From NCBI GenBank assembly GCA_937872165.1, contig CALMOR010000159.1, positions 17,625 through 33,183 on the forward strand: 15,559 bases of DNA. Direction: 5' to 3'. The number at the start of each line of letters is the position of its first letter. Position 1 is the stretch's first letter. Shown here in pieces: positions 1-6,218 of the stretch. This stretch comes from an uncultured Burkholderiales bacterium. Its GTDB lineage: Bacteria > Pseudomonadota > Gammaproteobacteria > Burkholderiales > Burkholderiaceae_D. The translations under genes were made by a program, and so were the position numbers. The notes below the pieces were generated by a model. The model had not been told where the DNA came from. It saw nothing but the letters and a program-made list of their open reading frames with translations, and made no database searches.

Positions 1-910
1 TGCTCGCGGCCTGCGCGTCGATGCCGTCGAAGTAGCGGCGCCACACGGCGAGCTGCATGGCGATGTGGGTCGACGCGTCCGCGACGAAGATCGCGGTGAG
101 CAGCGGCCATACCGCGAGACCCGCGATCGTCGCGGGCAACAGGATCGTGAGGCTGGCCTTCCGTGCGGCCCGGAAGTCCGCGTTGAACGCGATCAGCACG
201 ATCCACAGGATCGCGATCGCGATCGCCGGCGCAGGGCCGCGCGACAGCACGAGGCCGACCAGCGAGACGGCGATCCAGGCCGCGCCGACCCGCGCCTGCT
301 CGAGCGCGCGCGCCATGCCGTGCAGCGCGACCGACAGCATGGCCAGCATCGCGACGTCCGACGAACTCTCGTGGGCGCGGATCAGGAGACCGATGGTCGC
401 GAGCAGGATCAGCAGTGCTCCGTCGGCCAGCACGCGGCCGTAGTCGCGCGGGTCGGGCTGTCCGCCGAACGCGAGCGCGGCCGGCTGCGCCGCCTTGCGT
501 CGTCCCGTCAGATAGGTCGCGTACCAGATGCCGGTCACCGCGACGAAGAAGAAGAGGACGGTCGCCATGCGGGCCGCCAGGCCCGTGCTCATCACCGGGC
601 CGAAGACGAGGATGCACGCGGCGCCGACCCAGTACATCAACGGACCCGAGTCGAACAGCGGCGCGCCGACGACGTTCGGCAGCAACCAGTCGGTGATGCC
701 GCCGTATCCCGCGCCGGTCGCCATGGTCCACATCGCGCCGAAGGCGGAGGCATCCTCGCTCTTCCACGGGTCGCGTCCGATCAGGCCGGGCAGGATGTAC
801 AGCAGGCAAAGCGCTGCGAGCGCCCAGCGCGGCAGCTTCAGGGTGGCCGACGCCGTGAGCCGGGCGGGCGACGGCTGCGCGGCGCGGGTCGACGAGGACG
901 ACGAGCTCAT
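1..910 (-). CDS. ArnT/PMT-like membrane glycosyltransferase (partial, C-terminus outside window)
   Basis: An open frame with no stop runs from an ATG at 910 off the left edge, giving 303 N-terminal residues. The protein opens with a serine-rich cytoplasmic tail (residues 2-7 are six serines). A first membrane helix follows at about 28-44, then a loop with GRDPWKSEDASAFG (46-58), and further hydrophobic helices at about 90-108, 113-133, 160-176, 208-240 and 252-275. Dolichyl-phosphate-mannose/ArnT-type (GT39/GT83) transferases share this plan: many helices and an acidic pair, here E52-D53, in the first periplasmic loop. Known members move a sugar from a polyprenyl-phosphate carrier to lipid A or protein at the outer face of the inner membrane. 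The acceptor cannot be predicted here. No good Shine-Dalgarno precedes this ATG, so the start is uncertain. The gene lies just past the rpmE2 terminator, so it probably has its own promoter or depends on read-through. Confidence 0.7.
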   Translation of the reverse strand, partial: MSSSSSSTRAAQPSPARLTASATLKLPRWALAALCLLYILPGLIGRDPWKSEDASAFGAMWTMATGAGYGGITDWLLPNVVGAPLFDSGPLMYWVGAACILVFGPVMSTGLAARMATVLFFFVAVTGIWYATYLTGRRKAAQPAALAFGGQPDPRDYGRVLADGALLILLATIGLLIRAHESSSDVAMLAMLSVALHGMARALEQARVGAAWIAVSLVGLVLSRGPAPAIAIAILWIVLIAFNADFRAARKASLTILLPATIAGLAVWPLLTAIFVADASTHIAMQLAVWRRYFDGIDAQAAS

Positions 911-947
911 GGAGCGGGACGAGGGAACGCGCGAGGTGTCGGGTCAA

Positions 948-973
948 CAAAAAAGGCAGCCGAGGCTGCCTTT
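948..973 (-). terminator. Intrinsic terminator of rpmE2
   Basis: Read on the minus strand, AGGCAGC and GCTGCCT form a perfect 7-bp stem around a four-base loop (CTCG), followed by TTTTTTGTT. The stem is flanked by A residues on one side and T residues on the other, as in a textbook Rho-independent terminator. It lies about 60 nt past the rpmE2 stop and 40 nt before the glycosyltransferase start. Confidence 0.85.
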
Positions 974-1033
974 CTCCGGGGCGCCGCGCGAGAGTGTCAA
1001 CGCGATGCTCGGTGCGACCGTGATGCGATCCCG

Positions 1034-1294
1034 TCAGCTGGCGGCCTTGCCGGCACGATTGCCGAACTTCTGGCGGAACTTGTCGATGCGCCCGGCGGTA
1101 TCGATGACCTTGTGCTTGCCGGTGTAGAACGGATGGGACTCCGACGACACTTCGATCTTGACCAGCGGATACTCGACGCCGTCGATGGTGATCCTCTCGC
1201 GTGCGTTCATCGTCGAGCGGGTGATGAACTTGAAGTCGTTCGACAGATCGACGAACGCGACGTCGCGATATTCGGGATGGATGTTCTTCTTCAT
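1034..1294 (-). CDS. rpmE2: 50S ribosomal protein L31 type B (zinc-free)
   Basis: The 86-residue product has the family signature MKKNIHPEYRDVAF at the start and SSESHPFYTGK near residue 54. It contains no cysteine, so it is the C-minus (type B) paralogue that does not bind structural zinc. It sits in the large subunit near the bridge to the 30S head. The start follows a GAGATCACC spacer on the minus strand. In betaproteobacteria this gene usually follows rho directly; here 2.6 kb holding a GH15 gene and a membrane-protein gene lies between them. A likely promoter sits about 130 nt upstream and a strong terminator follows, so it looks like a single-gene transcript. I saw no obvious Zur-like palindrome upstream, and no second L31 gene in the window. 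Confidence 0.95.
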   Translation of the reverse strand: MKKNIHPEYRDVAFVDLSNDFKFITRSTMNARERITIDGVEYPLVKIEVSSESHPFYTGKHKVIDTAGRIDKFRQKFGNRAGKAAS

Positions 1295-1421
1295 GGTGAT
1301 CTCTATCGTCGGTAGCCGGTCTGCGCGGAGGCGCGATGGTCATGCGCGGTGCGGTGTTCGAGGCGGATTCGGCAGACTACTTGCGCGGTGTCGGGCCCGT
1401 GGCCAAAAAGTGAAGCACGCG

Positions 1422-1449
1422 ATTATGCCAGACGGTCGCGACGTTTGCA
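1422..1449 (-). promoter_or_regulatory. Candidate sigma-70 promoter for rpmE2
   Basis: On the minus strand, CATAAT (1427-1422) matches five of six bases of the -10 consensus. Seventeen bases upstream is TGCAAA (1449-1444), a weak -35. Transcription would begin near 1414, giving a leader of about 120 nt before rpmE2. It lies in the otherwise empty gap between the membrane-protein stop and rpmE2, which supports separate transcription. The match is by eye only. Confidence 0.4.
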
Positions 1450-1480
1450 TCCTTCGTCGGATCTGCGCGACACGGACCCC

Positions 1481-1957
1481 TCAGGCGAGCGTCACCCCGA
1501 GCAGCAGGCCCCACACGAGGTGCGACACGAAGATGGAGACCGGCGTGCGGGCGCCGTAGTTGAGGCCCAGGAAGCCCGGCGGTTCGAGCTGCCGGACCAC
1601 GGTGGGGCCCTCGTGCTCGCTCGCCATGCGCGGATGGAGCGCGGGCAGCAACGACACGCCGAAGGTGAGGAAGAAGGCGCCCTGCACCGCACCGAAGAGA
1701 AGGCCCTTCCACCACGTCGTGCCGCCCGACACGTGGAAGGCGGACAGGTAGAGGAGCGAGATCACGCTGCCGACGACGAGGTGCAGCAGCACTCCGTAGA
1801 CCTTCGCGCGGTCGCGGTCGGCGGTGAACATGGTGCCGAGGAGGAAGGGGATGTTCATCCGCGTGAAGCCGAAGCCCTGGCTCGCGGCCAGGATCGTCGT
1901 GAAGACGATGGAGCCGAACACGCCCCAGAAGACGGTGGTACCCAGCATCATCATCAT
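1481..1957 (-). CDS. Small four-helix integral membrane protein, function unknown
   Basis: The product has 158 residues with hydrophobic helices at about 5-28, 53-75, 84-107 and 139-158. Between helices 3 and 4 is a polar segment containing HPRMASEHEGP (108-118) and LEPPGFLGLNYG. It reminds me of uncharacterised inner-membrane proteins in the DUF6789-type group, but that label is from memory and weak. The coding region begins with four ATG codons in a row (1957-1946). The first overlaps the GH15 stop codon as ATGA, so translation is probably coupled to the GH15 gene and the two products are made together. There is no signal peptide apart from the first helix and no recognisable catalytic motif. 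I infer a role linked to the GH15 enzyme but cannot name it. Confidence 0.8.
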   Translation of the reverse strand: MMMMLGTTVFWGVFGSIVFTTILAASQGFGFTRMNIPFLLGTMFTADRDRAKVYGVLLHLVVGSVISLLYLSAFHVSGGTTWWKGLLFGAVQGAFFLTFGVSLLPALHPRMASEHEGPTVVRQLEPPGFLGLNYGARTPVSIFVSHLVWGLLLGVTLA

Positions 1958-3828
1958 CGCGTGACCTCTTCGAGTCGGGTGTCGGGGGTCGGCGGCGGCG
2001 TGGCCGTCGCCGCTTCGGCCTTCTCGCGGTCGGCGATCGAGATCGCCGCATTGATCAGGCCGACGTGCGTGAAGGTCTGCGGCGTGTTGCCGAGCGAGAA
2101 GCCGGTGACCGGCTCGATCTGTTCGGCGAGGAGGCCGACGTCGTTCGCGTGCGAGAGCGTCGCCTCGAACGCGGCGCGCGCCTCGGGCAGCGTGCCGCCG
2201 CCCCGCGCCAGGTGTTCGGCGATCCAGAAGCAGCAGATGCCGAAGGCGCCATGGTCGCCCGCGGTATCGTTGCGGAACAGCAGGCCCGGTTCGGGCGAGA
2301 GCTTGGCCATCAGGGCGCGAAAGGTGCTGCGCATGCGGGGCGACGACGGGTCCTCGAAGCCGCACCAGCCGAACAGCAGCGCGGTCGCGTCGAGCTCGTC
2401 GCCATCGAGCACCGAGACGTACGAACCGAGCGCCTCGTTGTACGCGTGCCGATCGAGGTCGACCCGCATCTCGGCGCGGTTCCTGTCGAAGAGCTCGCGC
2501 AGCGCCGGCCGCATCTGCCCGCGGTCCTGCAGGTCGATCAGCCGGTCGAGCGCGGTCCAGCAGAGCGCGAGCGAATGCGTGTGACGTTCGGGCTCGCCGC
2601 GCGGCTCCCAGATGCCGGCATCGGCATCGCGCCAGTGCTCGCAGACGTAGCGACCGAAGGCTTCGAGCACGTGCGACGTATCGCGGCTGAGCCGCTGGCC
2701 GGCGCGGGCGACGCGCCAGACGGCGTCGATCACCTCGCCGTAGGAATCGAGCTGTACCTGGCCGTCGGCCCCGTTGCCGGTCTGCACCGGCGAGGCGCCC
2801 TGGTAGCCGCGCAGGCCTCGCACCGTCGCTTCCTTGCCGGTCGGCCGGCCGAACACGTCGTAGAGCACCATCAGCTTCGGCTGCGTCAGGCGCGTCGCAT
2901 GGAGCAGCCAGTTGGTGAAGGCCTCGGCCTCCTCGGGATGTCCGAGGGCCAGCATGCCGCGCACCGTGAAGGCCGCGTCGCGCAACCAGCAGAAGCGGTA
3001 GTCCCAGTTGTTCGAGCCGCCGCGCGTCTCGGGCAGCGAAGTCGTCGCCGCGGCGATGGTCGCGCCGCTCGGCGCGTAGGTCAGGAGGCGAACGATGATC
3101 GCACTGCGCAGGACCGCCGCGCGATAGGGACCTTCGTAGGCGCTGCGGCCGGACCATTCGTCCCAGTGCGCGACCGTGCGCGCGATCGTGTCGCGCGTCC
3201 ATTCGCCGAGAGGTGGAAGCACCGCCGCCGCGTCGTCGGTCCAGGTCAGACAGACGTGGAACTCGTCGCCTTCTCGAAGGAAGCGACGGGCGCTCGCGCC
3301 GCTCGCGTCCTTCGAGAGCGTCAACGCGACGTCGGTGCGCAGCGTCAGCAGGCCGTGCGCCGTGTCGACGCGGATGCCGAGCCGTCCGCGATCGACGAGC
3401 CGGTCGTTGGCCTGCGCGAAGCCGGTCCGCGGCTCGAAGCGCAGCTCGACCTCGCCGCCGCCGCGGGTGCAGCGCAGATGACGGACCAGCTCGCGCTCGG
3501 GCAACAGAGCGCGACGTCGATCGTCGGGCGACGCGATCGGCATGCAGTCGGTGAGGACGAAGCTGCCTTCGGCGGTCTCGAAGGTCGTGCGCAGGACCGC
3601 GGTGTCGCCGACGTAGCTGCGATGGGTGGTGAACGCCTCGCGCGGCGCGATCGAGAACGAGCCGCCGCGTTCGGAGTCGAGCAGCCCGGCGAAGAGCGCG
3701 GGACTGTCGAAGCGCGGCCAGCAGAGGAAGTCGATCGAACCGTGGCTCGATACCAGCGCGGCCGATCGGCAGTCGCCGATGATCGCGTAGTCCTCGATCG
3801 GTCTATAGGTCTCGGGAAGTGGATGCAT
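1954..3828 (-). CDS. Glycoside hydrolase family 15 (glucoamylase/trehalase-like)
   Basis: The 624-residue protein has the two-part layout of bacterial GH15 enzymes: an N-terminal beta-sandwich (about 1-215, opening IEDYAIIGDCRSAALVS with the GSIDFLCWPRFDSP motif) and a C-terminal alpha/alpha barrel (about 235-600). Family motifs are NNWDYRFCWLRDAAFT (273-288), GADGQVQLDSYGEV near 360, and GIWE with E408 as the likely general acid. LLAEQ follows, with E569 as the likely general base, then GFSLGNTPQTFTHVGLINAA. Both catalytic glutamates are present, so the enzyme is probably active. It should release glucose by inversion from an alpha-linked substrate. Trehalose is plausible because this subfamily includes actinobacterial trehalases, but maltodextrin is equally possible. 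There is no signal peptide, so it is probably cytoplasmic. It ends overlapping the membrane-protein start and lies 77 nt after rho. The start ATG has a poor ribosome-binding site. Confidence 0.92.
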   Translation of the reverse strand: MHPLPETYRPIEDYAIIGDCRSAALVSSHGSIDFLCWPRFDSPALFAGLLDSERGGSFSIAPREAFTTHRSYVGDTAVLRTTFETAEGSFVLTDCMPIASPDDRRRALLPERELVRHLRCTRGGGEVELRFEPRTGFAQANDRLVDRGRLGIRVDTAHGLLTLRTDVALTLSKDASGASARRFLREGDEFHVCLTWTDDAAAVLPPLGEWTRDTIARTVAHWDEWSGRSAYEGPYRAAVLRSAIIVRLLTYAPSGATIAAATTSLPETRGGSNNWDYRFCWLRDAAFTVRGMLALGHPEEAEAFTNWLLHATRLTQPKLMVLYDVFGRPTGKEATVRGLRGYQGASPVQTGNGADGQVQLDSYGEVIDAVWRVARAGQRLSRDTSHVLEAFGRYVCEHWRDADAGIWEPRGEPERHTHSLALCWTALDRLIDLQDRGQMRPALRELFDRNRAEMRVDLDRHAYNEALGSYVSVLDGDELDATALLFGWCGFEDPSSPRMRSTFRALMAKLSPEPGLLFRNDTAGDHGAFGICCFWIAEHLARGGGTLPEARAAFEATLSHANDVGLLAEQIEPVTGFSLGNTPQTFTHVGLINAAISIADREKAEAATATPPPTPDTRLEEVTR

Positions 3829-3880
3829 CCCGATCCAGTCGTCACGCCCGCGCGATCCTTACGCCCGCGTCGCAACGAAT

Positions 3881-3905
3881 GCGAACGCGCCGTGGATCCG
3901 GCGCG
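3881..3905 (-). terminator. Hairpin directly after rho
   Basis: On the minus strand the rho stop codon is followed at once by CGCGCCG, a six-base loop (GATCCA) and CGGCGCG, a perfect 7-bp GC stem. The bases after it (TTCGCATTCG) are only mildly T-rich, so termination may be partial. That would allow some rho transcripts to continue into the GH15 gene. Confidence 0.4.
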
Positions 3906-5168
<1,263 letters not shown>

Positions 5169-5180
5169 GGGGCGTTCCCT

Positions 5181-5260
5181 GATGGGAAGGTGGAAGCGAC
5201 TGCTGCGGTGAATGCCGGCCGGGAGGCGGAGCGGGAAGCGGGAGGGATTACAGCGAATGT
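5181..5260 (-). promoter_or_regulatory. Candidate rut (Rho-loading) site in the rho leader
   Basis: In the minus-strand transcript this 80-nt segment contains 39 C and 13 G, a three-fold excess, with repeated YC steps such as CCCUCCCGCUUCCCGCUCCG. It ends about 12 nt before the rho start codon. Rho loads on long, unstructured, C-rich and G-poor RNA, and E. coli rho is known to be autoregulated through its leader. By inference, excess Rho could stop its own mRNA here. Composition is seen directly; function is inferred. Confidence 0.5.
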
Positions 5261-5516
5261 GCGGGCACGGCCCGGGCGCGATGGAAGACGGTGTCGCAGG
5301 TTCGTGGGAGGGCGCGGTGCACCTGGAACGGTGCTGCGCTTGACGCGGTGGGAGCGCCCGCTGGGGGCGTACCGCACGTCGGGGCCATCTGAAGCGGCCT
5401 GTCCATCTGGGTTCAGCGAGACTACCGCTGGATTGTGCGACCCGCCGGTCTCGTTCCACAAGACCCGGCGTGGACTTCGCTCCCTCGTTCTCTTTCAGTG
5501 TTGCGTCGATACGTCA

Positions 5517-5539
5517 GCATGCACCCCGTGGGCGCATGC
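5517..5539 (-). terminator. Hairpin after trxA
   Basis: The minus-strand RNA can fold GCAUGCGCCC against GGGUGCAUGC around a three-base loop (ACG), a 10-bp stem with one G-U pair. The non-Watson-Crick position is a G-U wobble only in the minus-strand RNA (it would be A-C on the other strand), which fits selection on the trxA transcript. No U-run follows, so it may be a 3'-end-protecting stem or part of a Rho-dependent terminator rather than an intrinsic one. It begins 15 nt after the trxA stop. Confidence 0.45.
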
Positions 5540-5554
5540 CGACTCGCCTTCGCC

Positions 5555-5881
5555 TCAGATGTTGCTGTCGATGAATTGCGTCAGCTGCGACTTGGAAAGC
5601 GCTCCGACCTTGGTGCCGACGATGGCGCCGTCCTTGAACAGCATCAGCGTCGGGATGCCGCGGATGCCGTACTTGGCCGGCACCGACTGGTTCTCGTCGA
5701 CGTTGAGCTTCGCGATCGTCAGCTTGCCCGCGTAGTCCTTCGAGACCTCGTCGAGGATCGGCGCGACCATCTTGCACGGTCCGCACCACTCGGCCCAGTA
5801 ATCGACCAGCACGGGACCGGTGGACTTCAAAACGTCCGTCTCGAACGATGCGTCCGATACGGTCTTGATGGATTCGCTCAT
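5555..5881 (-). CDS. trxA: Thioredoxin 1
   Basis: The ATG at 5881 gives 108 residues, the standard length; an upstream ATG at 5935 would add an 18-residue tail not seen in the family. GAGG lies about 6 nt before the chosen start. The fold is a single thioredoxin domain with the active site WCGPC at 32-36, a buried-acid region before it (VLVDYWAEW), and the cis-proline motif RGIPTL with P77. The protein reduces disulfides of cytoplasmic targets, such as ribonucleotide reductase, and is recharged by thioredoxin reductase. It heads the trxA-rho direction of transcription and is divergent from ffs-dnaX. A TTGAAG on the minus strand at 6003-5998 could be a -35, but its -10 partner is unclear. Confidence 0.97.
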   Translation of the reverse strand: MSESIKTVSDASFETDVLKSTGPVLVDYWAEWCGPCKMVAPILDEVSKDYAGKLTIAKLNVDENQSVPAKYGIRGIPTLMLFKDGAIVGTKVGALSKSQLTQFIDSNI

Positions 5882-6007
5882 GAATGCCTCGATGTGAAGG
5901 GCGCGAGTTGCGAGCAAGTCGCGGCCCGGGATCACGGTGTGTGTTGAAGAGCGGGCGGCCCCGCTGGAAAGGCGGCAGATGATGACATAAACGCCGACTT
6001 CAAGAGC

Positions 6008-6076
6008 GCGCGGCCTTCGGCCGCGCCCCTAATTACCGCGCGGGGGCCGGGCGCCCCCCCCGGCTCCGGCGCGCGC
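6008..6076. repeat. GC palindrome cluster between divergent trxA and ffs
   Basis: GCGCGGCC and GGCCGCGC (6008-6026) form a perfect 8-bp stem around TTC. After an AT-rich CTAATTA interruption, GGGGGC and GCCCCC (starting near 6042) can pair around a five-base loop inside a run of eight C residues, and further GGCGCGCGCC-type palindromes follow to about 6076. Neither strand has a T-run after these stems, so they are not ordinary intrinsic terminators. The position, upstream of two divergent genes, suggests a structural or regulatory element, or a degenerate intergenic repeat. No second copy occurs in this window. Confidence 0.5.
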
Positions 6077-6096
6077 CTCCGGCGAGCCGTGGTGCC

Positions 6097-6105
6097 TGAT
6101 AGACT
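6097..6105 (+). promoter_or_regulatory. Candidate -10 box for ffs (and possibly dnaX)
   Basis: TGATAGACT contains TAGACT at 6100-6105. The predicted 5' end of the SRP RNA at 6113 lies 8 nt downstream, the expected distance. The -35 position (about 6077-6082, CTCCGG) is poor, so the call rests mainly on spacing to the RNA. Confidence 0.4.
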
Positions 6106-6112
6106 TCGCGTC

Positions 6113-6208
6113 GGCGGGCCCCCTCGCATTGCGGCGTGGCGAACCTGGTCAGGTCGGGAACGAAGCAGCCATAGTCACCCACCGCAAGTGCCGAGGACCC
6201 GGCTCGCC
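6113..6208 (+). ncRNA. ffs: Signal recognition particle RNA (small 4.5S type)
   Basis: The universally conserved SRP RNA core is present: GGTCAGGTCGGGAACGAAG at 6147-6165, followed by CAGCC, with a GGAA-type tetraloop region that binds Ffh. The ends pair as expected: GGCGGGCC (6113-6120) with GGCTCGCC (6201-6208, one G-U pair), and CCTCG (6122-6126) with CGAGG (6192-6196). The length of about 96 nt is typical of the short bacterial form without an Alu domain. With Ffh and FtsY it targets membrane proteins to the Sec translocon during translation. Its location just upstream of dnaX is common in betaproteobacteria. The ends could be off by a base or two. Confidence 0.93.
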
Positions 6209-6218
6209 TCCCTCATCC

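Larger units (their letters stand above)
5169..5554 (-). promoter_or_regulatory. 386-nt trxA-rho spacer and rho leader
   Basis: No gene is supported here: open frames that extend Rho upstream give low-complexity Pro/Arg-rich peptides with no family resemblance. The stretch holds a hairpin just after trxA (5539-5517), a mixed central part, and a strongly C-over-G, purine-poor part just before rho (5260-5181). I found no convincing -35/-10 pair by eye, so rho may be read from the trxA promoter, from a promoter I cannot recognise, or both. Its length resembles the long leaders through which Rho controls its own expression in other bacteria. Confidence 0.55.

Noticed and set aside
65..1315. Plus-strand frame of 416 codons across the glycosyltransferase and rpmE2
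   Set aside because: It is Arg/Asp/Gln repeat-like, crosses the terminator and two genes on the other strand, and shows no family resemblance.
5555..5935. Thioredoxin starting at 5935
   Set aside because: It would add 18 residues not found in Trx1; the ATG at 5881 has GAGG upstream and yields 108 residues.
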